A stretch of 15,291 bases of DNA from Verrucomicrobiota bacterium (GTDB lineage Bacteria; Verrucomicrobiota; Verrucomicrobiia; Opitutales; UBA2995): positions 1 to 15,291 of the forward strand of contig JAPUIL010000503.1 in NCBI GenBank assembly GCA_027297085.1, in the 5' to 3' direction. The notes below the pieces were generated by a model. It had not been told where the DNA came from and did not search any database. It saw nothing but the letters and a program-made list of their open reading frames with translations. The translations under genes and the position numbers were made by a program. Position 1 is the first letter of the stretch. Each line of letters starts with the position of its first letter. Shown here piece by piece: positions 1-9,391 of the stretch.

Positions 1-547
1 CCACGCCGACTTCACGCTGGGTGACTATACACTTTTTGTGGTCATGGTAATACTCGATGGGATCCTCGATGGTAATGATGTGACCATTGTTATTTTCATT
101 CATGTAATTGATCATCGAGGCCAAAGTGGTCGATTTACCGGAACCAGTAGGACCGGTCACGAGAATGAGGCCACGGGGACGCTTGAGCAGGCCCTTAACC
201 ATATTGGGAAACCCAATGTCTTCCAGGCTTAACAATTCCGCGGGAATTTGCCGAAGGACCATTCCATAATGACCACGTGTTTTCAAAACACTGACACGGA
301 ATCGGGCCTTATCCATATAAGAAAAACCAAAGTCACTTCCCCCTCTTGACTTCACCTCCTGTAGGCGTTCCTCTGATGTAATGGCCATTACAAGAGATTC
401 AGTATCATCCGAATTCAAGATTGGGCCTTCGACGGGAATCATTTCTCCATGCAGACGTAAGGCAGGAGATTGGCCTACCTGCACATGAAGGTCGGATGCG
501 CCTTCTTCTATAACGAGACCTAAAAGATCGTTCATTTCATAGCTCAT
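1..547 (-). CDS. pilT: Type IV pilus retraction ATPase PilT, N-terminal part (cut by window edge)
   Basis: This is the first ~182 residues of a PilT-family hexameric ATPase, which drives pilus retraction (twitching, DNA uptake) at the inner membrane. It begins [20 protein letters not shown], the usual PilT opening, with the EGASDLHV segment of the N-terminal PAS-like domain. A Walker A motif GPTGSGKST lies near residue 137, followed by [16 protein letters not shown] and TQREVG, both typical of PilT. The frame stays open to position 1, so the Walker B, His-box and C-terminal part lie outside the window. The ATG at 547-545 lies 21 bases after the gspE/pilB stop, so the two are probably co-transcribed. 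PilU is the main alternative. I favour PilT from the N-terminus, but the missing half would decide. Confidence 0.9.
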   Translation of the reverse strand, partial: MSYEMNDLLGLVIEEGASDLHVQVGQSPALRLHGEMIPVEGPILNSDDTESLVMAITSEERLQEVKSRGGSDFGFSYMDKARFRVSVLKTRGHYGMVLRQIPAELLSLEDIGFPNMVKGLLKRPRGLILVTGPTGSGKSTTLASMINYMNENNNGHIITIEDPIEYYHDHKKCIVTQREVGV

Positions 548-568
548 GGCAATTATTCGGTATTGAGA

Positions 569-2254
569 TTAATTGGTGGTGACTGCTAAGACTTCACTAA
601 GGGTTGTTTGCCCATTCATCGCTTTTCGCAGACCATCTTGGCGCATGGTCCGCATTCCTTGCTCTAGGGCCAGGGAAAGAATTTGAGCAAGAGAACAGCC
701 TGAGTATATAAGCGATTCCATTTCAGAGGTTATATTCATTATTTCAAAAATACCAATACGTCCGCGAAATCCGGTTCCACGACAAGCAGGACATCCCTGC
801 CCTTCACGCCATGAAGCTGTTTCGCTTGAAGGGATGTCAGCATCAATCGTCGCCAAATCAACAGGATCTGGAGTGACCGGTTCACTGCATTCAGCACACA
901 CACGTCTGACGAGACGCTGGGCCATGATTGCACGGACCGACGTGGAAATCAAAAAGGGTTCAACACCGAGATCGCGCAAACGAGATACTGCGCTAGGCGC
1001 ATCGTTAGTATGCAGGGTGCTAAAAACTAGGTGGCCGGTCAGAGAAGCGTTGATGGCAATTTCCACTGTTTCGAGATCTCGAATTTCTCCCACCATGATA
1101 ATGTTGGGAGCTTGACGAAGCATGGCGCGCAAACCGGCCGAAAAAGTCATGCCAATTTCATTGCGCACCTGAACCTGGTTGATACCCGAAAGCTGATATT
1201 CGACAGGATCCTCGACGGTAATGATTTTGCGGTGAGGTTTGTTCAGAAAATTGAGGCAGGAGTAGAGCGTGGTAGATTTTCCAGATCCGGTGGGACCAGT
1301 TACTAAAATTATACCATCTGGCTGAGAAATAAGCTTTTCCAGCTGATCGCAATCGTCTTCCAATAATCCCAGCTCTTTAAAACCTAGTTGAAGGCTCTCC
1401 TTATCGAGCACCCGCATAACGATGGTTTCTCCATGAGCGCTAGGAACCGAGGACACGCGAAAATCAACCAGGCGATCCTGAATATCCATCTGGATCCGGC
1501 CATCTTGTGGCAATCGTTTTTCCGCTATGCTCATTTGAGACATTAGTTTGATTCGAGAGATAATAGCGGGCTGTAGGCGCTTAGGAGGATTTTCAGTTTC
1601 CTGAAGTACGCCATCAACCCTAAAGCGAATCCGAAACCGTTCTTCGAGTGGCTCAAGGTGAATGTCCGACGCCCCACGTTTTAACGCTTCTTTGATAATC
1701 AAATGGACGTATTGCACAATTGCCCCTTCATCCGTCCCGGAACTGATGGGTGAACTAGTCGAGGAAGCAGACGGGGCCTGGCTTTCAGCTATTTCCTGGT
1801 ACAGAGGCTTAAAGGTCTCCGATTCCTCTGGCAGCAAGCGGTCGATCGCATTTAGCAATGCTCTTTTGGTGCAAAGACAGGGCTGCAAATCAAGCCCCAA
1901 GCTAACGGCTAAATCGTCCAATTGATCCACCATAAGAGGATTGTGAATGGCGGCCTTGGCAGTTGAACCGGTAACATCGAAAAGCAGCAGCTCCCTTTCT
2001 AGAGCCATTTTTCTATCGAAACCATCAAAGGTAACTTGTTTGGCGTTGATTTCCTTCAAGTCAATGAGAGGCAGACTAAATTCATCGGCCAACAATTCCT
2101 GTACCTGGCTTTCAGTTGTGTAACCTGCAGAAATCAACCCTTCAAGATATGTCTGGTCAGGCGAAAGGGTATCCTTAACAGAATCAAGGACCTCCGGTGC
2201 TACGACATTCTTTTCGACCAGTAACTGTAGAGAAATATCGTCACAACTCTTCAC
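569..2254 (-). CDS. GspE/PilB-family secretion or pilus assembly ATPase
   Basis: A 561-residue protein of the type II secretion/type IV pilus extension ATPase family, which powers pilin polymerisation from the cytoplasmic face of the inner membrane. Residues 1-~150 form the GspE/MshE N-terminal domain. The catalytic core follows: Walker [10 protein letters not shown] near residue 320, the Asp box ITVEDPVEYQ, Walker B with APNIIMVGEIRD and the His box LTGHLVFSTLHTNDA. A four-cysteine zinc site (CAEC, later CPAC) sits near residues 455-495, as in GspE and PilB. The length is normal. Translation appears to start at GTG (2254-2252), 15 bases after the rho stop, with no clear Shine-Dalgarno. The pilT neighbour favours a type IV pilus role (PilB), but sequence alone does not separate PilB from GspE, so I give no symbol. 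Confidence 0.93.
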   Translation of the reverse strand: MKSCDDISLQLLVEKNVVAPEVLDSVKDTLSPDQTYLEGLISAGYTTESQVQELLADEFSLPLIDLKEINAKQVTFDGFDRKMALERELLLFDVTGSTAKAAIHNPLMVDQLDDLAVSLGLDLQPCLCTKRALLNAIDRLLPEESETFKPLYQEIAESQAPSASSTSSPISSGTDEGAIVQYVHLIIKEALKRGASDIHLEPLEERFRIRFRVDGVLQETENPPKRLQPAIISRIKLMSQMSIAEKRLPQDGRIQMDIQDRLVDFRVSSVPSAHGETIVMRVLDKESLQLGFKELGLLEDDCDQLEKLISQPDGIILVTGPTGSGKSTTLYSCLNFLNKPHRKIITVEDPVEYQLSGINQVQVRNEIGMTFSAGLRAMLRQAPNIIMVGEIRDLETVEIAINASLTGHLVFSTLHTNDAPSAVSRLRDLGVEPFLISTSVRAIMAQRLVRRVCAECSEPVTPDPVDLATIDADIPSSETASWREGQGCPACRGTGFRGRIGIFEIMNITSEMESLIYSGCSLAQILSLALEQGMRTMRQDGLRKAMNGQTTLSEVLAVTTN

Positions 2255-2269
2255 GGGATCGATTGAAGC

Positions 2270-4126
2270 CTATCGATTCACCTGCATCAAGAACTCTACG
2301 TTGTTAGATGTTTTTTTCATCCGAGCAATCAGCATCTCCATGGCTTCCGTGCCGGGAACGCCCTTCATCGCGCGACGCAATGCATAGATACGGGGGAGCT
2401 CGTCTTTGTGGTAGAGCAATTCTTCTTTTCGCGTACCACTCTTTTCCATGTTAATGGCTGGGAAGATACGTTTGTCGGAAAGCGCCCGATCCAGATCCAA
2501 TTCCATGTTGCCGGTTCCTTTAAACTCTTCGAAAATAACTTCGTCCATTTTGCTTCCGGTCTCAACCAAGGCGGTACCCATAATGGTCAGACTTCCCCCT
2601 CCTTCAATGTTTCGGGCAGAACCAAAGAAGCGCTTTGGTTTTTGCAAGGCTCCGGCCTCGACACCACCAGAGAGAATTTTTCCACTGTTGGGCATCATGG
2701 TATTGTAACTTCGAGCCAAGCGGGTAATCGAATCGAGCAAGATGATCACATTTCGGCCGACTTCCACCATGCGGCGGGCTTTTTCGATAACCATTTCAGC
2801 CACATGGACATGGTTGTCAGCTGCTTGATCGAAAGTGGATGCGATAACCTCTCCTTTTACCATGCGTCTAAAGTCGGTGACTTCCTCAGGTCTTTCATCG
2901 ATCAGCAGAACAATGAGGTAACTCTCCGGATTATTAATTTCAAGTGCGTTTGCGATGCCTTGCAGCAAGATGGTCTTACCTGTTCGTGGCGGGGCAACAA
3001 TGAGTCCGCGTTGTCCGAAACCAATTGGGGTCAATGCATCAATAACCCGCATAGACACATCCTGATTTTTCAGATCCTCAACAGGAGTCTCCAAGATCAT
3101 GCGCTCCGTTGGATAATAAGGAATGAGGTCCTCGAAAGGCGCAATGTTCTTGATCTCTTCGGGTGGTAAACCGGAAGCCCGAATCATATCCACCACGTAA
3201 CCGCATCCATCTCCTTCTTGAGGCAGTACTTGCACGTCCACCATGTGCCCGCTCCTGAGACCATAATGTTTTATGAAAATATCCGGTACGAAAAAGTCCT
3301 GCGCATGCGGCACGTAATTGTTATGTTCATGCACGATGAATGCCCCATCATTTTCAGTAACCCAAAGCAGCCCGGTATCGAGTAGTTGTCGTTTGGTCTC
3401 GGTTGCATGTTTAACGAGCAAGTCAAAGAGCATTCTCTTGTTAGGGGCGGAGGTAATCTCGATTCCAAGTGCTTCGACAACTTCCACCAATTCAAGAACC
3501 GGTAATTGGTAATAATCAATCAGTTTGATGGGTTCTCCTCCTCCTGCGGCTTCCGTAGCAAGGAACTTCAAGTCTGCCAGATTTGAAATGGATTCATCCT
3601 GCAGCAAATTACCCAGCTCGGGCAATTTGATTGAATACAACGGCCTTCGCTTTTGGGCCTGCTTTTGAGGACGTTTTTTCTGTGGATGCTGGTGCTGTTT
3701 CTTACCCTGCTTTTTAAAATCTTTTTTGTGTTTACCCCTTTGACCATCGTGACGGAAATTCTGCTTCCGGTTCTCATGCCTGGGTCCGTTCTGATGTTTT
3801 GCCTGATTATCTGATTCAGGCGCTGCTTGCTCGGTGGCAGGCTCCGGATTTTTGGGATCACCGGGATCCTTTACCTCGTTGGGATCAAAGGAAAACGAAA
3901 CTTCATCTCCAGGATCAAATGAATCGTCTTCAACCTTTTTGGTTGGTCGTGGTCCGGAGTCAGGTGTTGGACTTGAATCCTCTGTACCCTCTGTCTGCTC
4001 GGTTATCTTATGAGCGGCTTTTTTAGCGGTCTTGTTAGGCGCACGATTCTTTACAGGTTTGTCAGCACCCTCAACAGGATCCATTGGAGGTAAGCTGGCT
4101 TGTACAGTTGTGTCTTCTTCGGACAT
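2270..4126 (-). CDS. rho: Transcription termination factor Rho with long charged N-terminal extension
   Basis: A 618-residue Rho helicase, an ATP-dependent RNA translocase that releases transcripts. The last ~450 residues are canonical. There is an N-terminal helical region near [12 protein letters not shown], then the RNA-binding cold-shock-like domain ([14 protein letters not shown] to GYVVDMIRA). The RecA-like core has Walker A APPRTGKT near residue 384, Walker [18 protein letters not shown], the Q-loop region [20 protein letters not shown] and the R-loop region [21 protein letters not shown]. coli Rho is about 420 residues; this one adds ~165 residues rich in Lys, Glu, Pro, Gln and Asp that look disordered. 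It starts at ATG (4126-4124) with no clear Shine-Dalgarno. coaE lies 135 bases upstream and gspE/pilB 15 bases downstream. Core identity is certain; the role of the extension is unknown. Confidence 0.97.
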   Translation of the reverse strand: MSEEDTTVQASLPPMDPVEGADKPVKNRAPNKTAKKAAHKITEQTEGTEDSSPTPDSGPRPTKKVEDDSFDPGDEVSFSFDPNEVKDPGDPKNPEPATEQAAPESDNQAKHQNGPRHENRKQNFRHDGQRGKHKKDFKKQGKKQHQHPQKKRPQKQAQKRRPLYSIKLPELGNLLQDESISNLADLKFLATEAAGGGEPIKLIDYYQLPVLELVEVVEALGIEITSAPNKRMLFDLLVKHATETKRQLLDTGLLWVTENDGAFIVHEHNNYVPHAQDFFVPDIFIKHYGLRSGHMVDVQVLPQEGDGCGYVVDMIRASGLPPEEIKNIAPFEDLIPYYPTERMILETPVEDLKNQDVSMRVIDALTPIGFGQRGLIVAPPRTGKTILLQGIANALEINNPESYLIVLLIDERPEEVTDFRRMVKGEVIASTFDQAADNHVHVAEMVIEKARRMVEVGRNVIILLDSITRLARSYNTMMPNSGKILSGGVEAGALQKPKRFFGSARNIEGGGSLTIMGTALVETGSKMDEVIFEEFKGTGNMELDLDRALSDKRIFPAINMEKSGTRKEELLYHKDELPRIYALRRAMKGVPGTEAMEMLIARMKKTSNNVEFLMQVNR

Positions 4127-4261
4127 AATCAGGTGTCAGTCCACGGCGGACCAAACGGGAAATTTAATAAGATTAAAGGGCTTGTTTACGGATTAATTGA
4201 TGCGTGTGGGACTTGGCCGTCCATGCGTCATAATCCAGGTTATGTGTGAGCTGTATGGGTT

Positions 4262-4840
4262 TTAAGGCTGAAACTGGTCAAACAGCAGTTTCACTTGCCT
4301 TTTGAGAAACTCAAAAGAACCGTCATTCAAAATCACGAAGTCCGCCCGGTTTATTTTCTGGGTTTGAGAAAGTTGTTTGCGGCTACGTGCTTTTACTTCC
4401 TCTGGACTGAATCCGCGATTCTTCAGTCGATTTACTCGTAATGAGTAACTAGAAACAACAGATATCGAACGATCTACCTCTTTTTCAAGGTTTTTTTCAA
4501 AAAGAAGTGGAATTTCTACAATCCACAAGGCGGTAGGATCGGTCTCCATCTGACGTATTCGATGCTTGCGAACAAGAGGGTGCAGGGTTTTTTCCAGCCA
4601 TGATAACTCATTTTCATTCGCAAATACCCGCGCACCTAAAGCTTTACGGTTAATCTGACCATCTGGGGTAAAAACTTCATTTCCAAACTTCTCGCGAACT
4701 CTGTTTTGAAAATCCGCGTTAGAGGCGTAAATTCCAGCTACTGTTTTGTCAGAATCGACGACAAATGCCCCCAATTCTCTAAAATTATCCAATACGGAGG
4801 ATTTCCCGCTTCCAAAACTGCCGGTAAGCCCCACAAGCAT
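4262..4840 (-). CDS. coaE: Dephospho-CoA kinase
   Basis: This enzyme phosphorylates the ribose 3'-hydroxyl of dephospho-CoA, the last step of coenzyme A synthesis, in the cytoplasm. The protein opens [15 protein letters not shown], with the P-loop directly at the N-terminus as in all CoaE. Further family signatures are [12 protein letters not shown], the [11 protein letters not shown] segment, and [10 protein letters not shown] before the lid. The C-terminal [12 protein letters not shown] is also typical. About 192 residues is normal length. I prefer the ATG at 4840-4838, because homologues start right before LVGLTG; an in-frame TTG two codons upstream (4846-4844) is possible. It lies 135 bases upstream of rho in the same direction and is divergent from comM. 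Confidence 0.95.
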   Translation of the reverse strand: MLVGLTGSFGSGKSSVLDNFRELGAFVVDSDKTVAGIYASNADFQNRVREKFGNEVFTPDGQINRKALGARVFANENELSWLEKTLHPLVRKHRIRQMETDPTALWIVEIPLLFEKNLEKEVDRSISVVSSYSLRVNRLKNRGFSPEEVKARSRKQLSQTQKINRADFVILNDGSFEFLKRQVKLLFDQFQP

Positions 4841-4950
4841 GCGCAAACCATTGCAACGAGCGATATCGAGGTCGAGTCACTTTTAAGTTTTCAATTCACT
4901 TAATATCTCTACCGTTTTATTCGCAGGTTCCTCCAAACCTTTTCTCCTTT

Positions 4951-6480
4951 ATGTTAGCCACCGTCAGTTCCGCCACCCTTCTCGGCATTGAAGCCCAGCT
5001 CGTCCAGATAGAAGTAAATACCGGAGAAGAAGGGGAACCAAAATTATTTATGGTGGGACTTCCCGACACGGCCGTCAAAGAGTCGCAAAACCGTGTATTT
5101 TCAGCGCTCACGAATTCCGGTTTTAAGATGAGCCGTACCAGGACAACCATCAACCTGGCTCCAGGAGATGTTCGCAAGGAAGGCCCATTATACGATCTGC
5201 CCATCGCGCTCGGGCTCTTGATGGCCACACGCCAGATCGAACCCGTTAATGCAGAATCCTATCTATTTGCAGGTGAACTAAGCCTATCAGGTGCAGCCAG
5301 GCCCATAAAAGGAGGATTAGCCATAGCCTTATTAGCTAGAAAACTAGGGAAGAAGGGCGTAATTCTGCCCTATCCATCCAGCCAGGAAGCAGCGCTGGTG
5401 GAAGGAATCGAAGTGATTGAAATCGCATCACTTGACGAAACAGTCCGCTTCCTCCAAGGCCAGCTTTCCCTATTACCAACAAGCACGAAATCGGTATTGG
5501 ATACACTGGAACACCAGGAAAAACATAAGGGCGACTTTTCCGAAATCAAGGGTCAGCATACAGTGAGACGAGCCATTGAAGTTGCGGTTGCAGGCGGGCA
5601 TAACATTCTCCTCATCGGCCCTCCCGGTTCGGGAAAGTCCATGATGGCCAAGCGCATACCCACTATTATGCCCGAGCCTACGTTGGAGGAATTTCTGGAG
5701 ATCCTAAGTGTACACTCGGTTGCCGGCAACACCCTGAAAGGCCCAGTCAATCGCTTTCAACGTCCCTATAGGTCTCCTCACCATACCATTAGCGATGTTG
5801 GGCTTCTGGGCGGAGGGTCGATTCCAGGTCCGGGCGAAGTGTCATTGGCACACAACGGAGTTTTGTTTTTAGATGAACTACCTGAGTTCAAACGCTCTGC
5901 CCTCGAAGTACTTCGCCAACCGTTGGAAGATGGTGACGTCTCAATTTCCCGAAGTGCAGGTAAAATTACACTCCCATGCCGTTTCATGCTCGTGGCAGCA
6001 ATGAATCCGACACCTTGCGGATATATTGGCGAAGAATGCACCGATACTCCGGCACAGATCCAACGCTACCGCTCCAAAATCAGCGGACCACTGCTGGATC
6101 GAATAGATCTGCACGTGGAAGCTCCCGCACTTTCAATCGAGGAATTAAGGAATTCAAAACCGGGCGAAGATTCACAAACCATTCGAAAGCGAGTCGCCAG
6201 AGCCAGGCAATTGCAACGCACCCGATTCCAGGGCCAACCAGTGCCTTGCAATGCTCGCATGACTCAAAAACATATCAGGAATTACTGCGGAATGAATGCC
6301 GCCATGGGCGACACATTGCAGCAAGCAATGGAACAATTAAAACTTAGTGCCAGAGCCTACGATCGTATTTTGAAAGTAGCCCGGACCATCGCTGACTTGG
6401 CCGACCAGGAGGACATTCAAATGCAACATCTTCTGGAAGCCATTCAATACCGTAGCATGGATCGAGACGTGAACTATTAG
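4951..6480 (+). CDS. comM: ComM/YifB-family Mg-chelatase-like AAA+ ATPase
   Basis: A 509-residue protein of the ComM/YifB family. In naturally transformable bacteria ComM is a hexameric helicase that promotes branch migration of incoming DNA; in other bacteria the role is less clear. The N-terminal ChlI-like domain contains [14 protein letters not shown] and later [20 protein letters not shown], both hallmarks. The AAA+ core has Walker A GPPGSGKS at residues 223-230 and Walker [12 protein letters not shown] near residue 305. The cysteine-bearing [16 protein letters not shown] and [10 protein letters not shown] follow. The C-terminal domain ([20 protein letters not shown]) is complete. Length is normal. 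Translation starts at ATG 4951 without a Shine-Dalgarno. It is divergent from coaE and stands alone. With the pilus ATPases nearby it hints at competence, which is inference. Confidence 0.95.
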   Translation: MLATVSSATLLGIEAQLVQIEVNTGEEGEPKLFMVGLPDTAVKESQNRVFSALTNSGFKMSRTRTTINLAPGDVRKEGPLYDLPIALGLLMATRQIEPVNAESYLFAGELSLSGAARPIKGGLAIALLARKLGKKGVILPYPSSQEAALVEGIEVIEIASLDETVRFLQGQLSLLPTSTKSVLDTLEHQEKHKGDFSEIKGQHTVRRAIEVAVAGGHNILLIGPPGSGKSMMAKRIPTIMPEPTLEEFLEILSVHSVAGNTLKGPVNRFQRPYRSPHHTISDVGLLGGGSIPGPGEVSLAHNGVLFLDELPEFKRSALEVLRQPLEDGDVSISRSAGKITLPCRFMLVAAMNPTPCGYIGEECTDTPAQIQRYRSKISGPLLDRIDLHVEAPALSIEELRNSKPGEDSQTIRKRVARARQLQRTRFQGQPVPCNARMTQKHIRNYCGMNAAMGDTLQQAMEQLKLSARAYDRILKVARTIADLADQEDIQMQHLLEAIQYRSMDRDVNY

Positions 6481-6764
6481 ATGGATTTGAATTATCCTGA
6501 TTCAATAAACCTCCGATTTTATTTACCTTGAAAATAGGCAAGCGCACGTCCATAAACGTATACCATAAGGTATTTACCTACAAGGTTTTTAGTAGTTTAA
6601 CCCCATAGACAACCTGATATTTTTTATCTAATATGGGCGATAAATATACAATTTATTGCTGAATTCAGAGAACGGGCGTTTACAAATTTAAACCTCTAAA
6701 TACAATTAAGACTAAATCTCTAGACATTTTCTTCTGCGTTGATGCTGGTTTCAGTTTAGGATTT

Positions 6765-7625
6765 ATGGTGACGCTGGACACTCTTTTGGACCGATTCTCC
6801 GAAGATATAACTCCCAATATCAATATTGTGGACAATGGTCTAAAAGAGGGATTTTTGGATGAACTTCGCAGATATCTGGAAAAACATCCTAAAAAACCGT
6901 TCCTCAAAATTCGCAAGATGCGAGAGGAGTATTTGGAGCCCTTCAAAGCCCATACAGCTTTTCGGAAACAGGACCAATTTAGACCAGCTGTCCTATCAAA
7001 ACTCGCCATTCCAATTCTGTTCCCCGAAAGCCAATTTGGCGCCTATTTAGATTGCGATTTTTTCGTCCAAAAAGATTTTTCATCGTTACTTCAATTTGAA
7101 AATGAGGACGTCGATCTTTTAGCGGTGAGAGATAGATTCATCGATAAAATGGATTCTCATTACGAAGGGATTGATAGCGATTTGTTCAATACTAACCCTG
7201 TCGCTCCTTATTTCAACGCGGGCTTTTTTGTTATGAATTTGAAACGGTGGGACCGAAAAAGCTATTGGGATAAGGTTCATGAAATTAGCCTTAAAAAACC
7301 AATGGCATGGGAAGACCAAAGTATCTTGAATATAGCGTTCTGTAACAAATGGAAAAGCTTGCCAGATTCTTGGAACAGGATGGTTTGGCCTCAATACCTA
7401 GAATACTCGTTTCCCAAAAAAGATAGGAATTACCATTTTTTTGGAGGTCAAAAACCTTGGGATTTTAGTCCCACCGTATCAAAGGGCTTGGTACCCATGT
7501 TTTTTAAGACCTATAAAAATATTCCCTTTAACGGATTAAAAATTGATCATCTAAACCGGCCACACGGCATCTGGTGGTTGAAAAATTTCATTTTTCCCTC
7601 CTTTCCAAGCAAAGAAAAAATCTGA
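6765..7625 (+). CDS. Family 8 glycosyltransferase, 5' end uncertain (probably begins upstream at 6705)
   Basis: A GT8-type retaining glycosyltransferase, which moves a sugar from a nucleotide-sugar to an acceptor such as LPS core or another surface glycan. Counting from the ATG at 6765 (286 residues), it shows the metal-binding DxD as YLDCDFF (Asp96/Asp98) and YFNAGFFVMNLKRW (149-162). WEDQS follows at 182-186, then HFFGGQKPW at 224-232, the usual C-terminal H-x-G-x-KPW motif. The first beta strand and nucleotide-binding loop of GT8 enzymes (here DIFFCVDAGFSLGF) is encoded in frame upstream of this ATG. No ATG, GTG or TTG lies between it and the in-frame TGA at 6660-6662. An ATT at 6705-6707 would give the expected start (IKTKSLDIFFCVD). 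The gene is visibly AT-richer than its neighbours and has no glycan-gene partners. It is either functional with a rare start codon or 5'-damaged. Confidence 0.85.
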   Translation: MVTLDTLLDRFSEDITPNINIVDNGLKEGFLDELRRYLEKHPKKPFLKIRKMREEYLEPFKAHTAFRKQDQFRPAVLSKLAIPILFPESQFGAYLDCDFFVQKDFSSLLQFENEDVDLLAVRDRFIDKMDSHYEGIDSDLFNTNPVAPYFNAGFFVMNLKRWDRKSYWDKVHEISLKKPMAWEDQSILNIAFCNKWKSLPDSWNRMVWPQYLEYSFPKKDRNYHFFGGQKPWDFSPTVSKGLVPMFFKTYKNIPFNGLKIDHLNRPHGIWWLKNFIFPSFPSKEKI

Positions 7626-7746
7626 CCAGCATATATTGATTGAAGTATTTTCGGACTAGGCGAATCGTATCAGGATCATTTTCCAAAAAAAACCAGTAGT
7701 CTCATTCCTTCATTTCAGTTGGTATGTTAATTCAGCAGCCGCGATA

Positions 7747-9330
7747 TTGCTTGGACTTATCTGCGGCTGCAAGCCGGGGTCAACACAGGTGGAGATGGCT
7801 TTGGAAAAGCAAATACTTCACGTGGGAAATGGCCTGGAACCACAGGAACTGGATCCACATCTGATTACCGGAACAAGCGAAATTGAAATATTGGGAGCTC
7901 TCTTCGAAGGTCTTGTTGGACAGAACCCGAAAGATTTAAGCCCTGTCCCTGGAGTAGCCGAATGGTGGGAAGTTTCGACTGATGGACTTAATTATACATT
8001 TCACCTAAGAAGCGGATTAACTTGGAGCAACAGTGATCCCTTAACAGCGGAGGATTTTCTCTTCAGTTTTCGACGAATGCTGTCACCGGCCTTGGGTGCA
8101 CCCAACGCCTACCTTCTATTCGTTCTGAAAAATGCGGAAAACTTTCATAAAGGTCATGTAGAATTCGATGAAGTTGGTGTCTCCGCGTCCGACCACCGCA
8201 CGTTGCTTCTTCAATTAAAAAATCCGACTCACTACTTGTTAAGTATGCTTTCGCACCCGGCCTGGTTCCCGTTACCTAAGACAACTTTGTCCCGATTTGG
8301 AGATCCTTATGGCCGGGCCACAGGGTGGACACGAACGAAATCGATAGTATCCAACGGACCATTCTATCTAACAGCCTGGCAAGTCAATGAGTATATTCAT
8401 ACTCAAAAGAACGATCAATATTGGGATACGGATAATACGCGTTTAAAAGACATCTTCTTCTATCCTACCGAAAGTCGAGACGCTGAAATGCGTGCTTTCA
8501 CTGCAGGGCAACTTCACATAACTGAAGCAGTTCCACCTTCCAAAGTGGGTTACTACCGTCAACAAAAACACCCTTCATTGCAAATAGATCCATATTTCGG
8601 AACCTACTACCTACAACTGAATACAAACTCAACCGCTCTTTCCGATCCACGAGTAAGGAAGGCTCTAAGCCTTGTTTTGAACCGAACTCAAATCGTAGAA
8701 AAAATAACTCAAGGCCAACAAAAAGCTGCCTGGCACTTTACTCCTCCGGGAACTTCCGGGTACAACCCAAGAATTTCCGGCGAAAAAAATAGTGAAGAGG
8801 CAAAGCGACTTTTAGGTGAGGCCGGTTATCCAAACGGAAAAGGATTTCCGATTTTAACCTACTTATACAACACTTCGGAAAACAATAAAGCGATAGCCGA
8901 AGTACTTCAACAAATGTGGCTCTCGGAACTGGGAATCCGAATCGAATTGATCAATCAGGAATGGAAAGTCTTCACCCAATCCCGGGAAACAGGAGAATTT
9001 GATATTCTTCGAAATTCATGGATTGGCGACTACATGGACCCAACAACTTTCCTGGATGTTTGGACCTCTCAATCCGGCAACAATTTCACAGGATGGTATT
9101 CAGAAACCTATGACATTTACATTTCTAACTCCAGGGCAGCCATAGACGCAGGCAAGCGAAATGAATATTTCGAAAAAGCAGAGAAACTTCTGATTAACGA
9201 ACAGCCGATAATTCCTCTATATTTTTATACCAGCGTCTACATGAAACATCCATCCGTCCAAGGGTACTACCCGACTCTGCTTAATTACCACCCCTGGAAA
9301 CATGTGTACTTAAAACCGGCTACACCCTAA
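7747..9330 (+). CDS. OppA-like extracellular solute-binding lipoprotein (SBP family 5), 5' end uncertain
   Basis: The periplasmic binding component of a peptide/oligopeptide ABC importer (SBP_bac_5 family). Signature segments are NGLEPQELDPHLITGTSE near the mature N-terminus, GLTWSNSDPLTAEDFLFSFR, VSNGPFYLTAW, LNTNSTALSDPRVRKALSLV and, near the C-terminus, INEQPIIPLYFY. Length is typical. The apparent start is TTG at 7747, giving MLGLICGCKPGS, where ICGC is a plausible lipobox. That would leave only a few residues before the lipidated Cys, too short for a signal peptide. The frame is open upstream to a TAG at 7657-7659 and encodes a hydrophobic segment (KKPVVSFLHFSWYVNSAAA), but with no ATG, GTG or usable TTG. 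No permease or ATPase genes lie nearby, so it is an orphan SBP or serves a transporter encoded elsewhere. Confidence 0.9.
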   Translation: MLGLICGCKPGSTQVEMALEKQILHVGNGLEPQELDPHLITGTSEIEILGALFEGLVGQNPKDLSPVPGVAEWWEVSTDGLNYTFHLRSGLTWSNSDPLTAEDFLFSFRRMLSPALGAPNAYLLFVLKNAENFHKGHVEFDEVGVSASDHRTLLLQLKNPTHYLLSMLSHPAWFPLPKTTLSRFGDPYGRATGWTRTKSIVSNGPFYLTAWQVNEYIHTQKNDQYWDTDNTRLKDIFFYPTESRDAEMRAFTAGQLHITEAVPPSKVGYYRQQKHPSLQIDPYFGTYYLQLNTNSTALSDPRVRKALSLVLNRTQIVEKITQGQQKAAWHFTPPGTSGYNPRISGEKNSEEAKRLLGEAGYPNGKGFPILTYLYNTSENNKAIAEVLQQMWLSELGIRIELINQEWKVFTQSRETGEFDILRNSWIGDYMDPTTFLDVWTSQSGNNFTGWYSETYDIYISNSRAAIDAGKRNEYFEKAEKLLINEQPIIPLYFYTSVYMKHPSVQGYYPTLLNYHPWKHVYLKPATP

Positions 9331-9391
9331 CCCGAATTCCTCACCGGATGTTCCCCAAACAGGGTTAAAGCTATGATTGTAAGTGATTTAT

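Noticed and set aside
2408..3169. Long 253-residue open frame antisense to rho
   Set aside because: It lies wholly within the highly conserved Rho core on the other strand, has no recognisable domain and reads as a codon-bias shadow.
4139..4151. GTCC/GGAC inverted repeat just before the rho start
   Set aside because: The four-base-pair stem is too short to claim as a regulatory hairpin.
4186..4231. Tiny leader frames upstream of rho on the minus strand (12 codons, e.g. MDGQVPHASINP)
   Set aside because: E. coli rho has a leader peptide, but these frames have no ribosome-binding site or distinctive sequence. Two overlapping frames of this size are expected by chance.
6555..6590. Run of small inverted repeats (TACC/GGTA, ACCT/AGGT) after comM
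   Set aside because: Stems are only four bases in AT-rich sequence and there is no T-tract, so a terminator or operator call is not supported.
6660..6662. In-frame TGA next to TGC, possibly a selenocysteine codon in the glycosyltransferase
   Set aside because: GT8 enzymes are not selenoproteins, no SECIS-like element was apparent, and the sequence before the TGA is not needed for a GT8 N-terminus.
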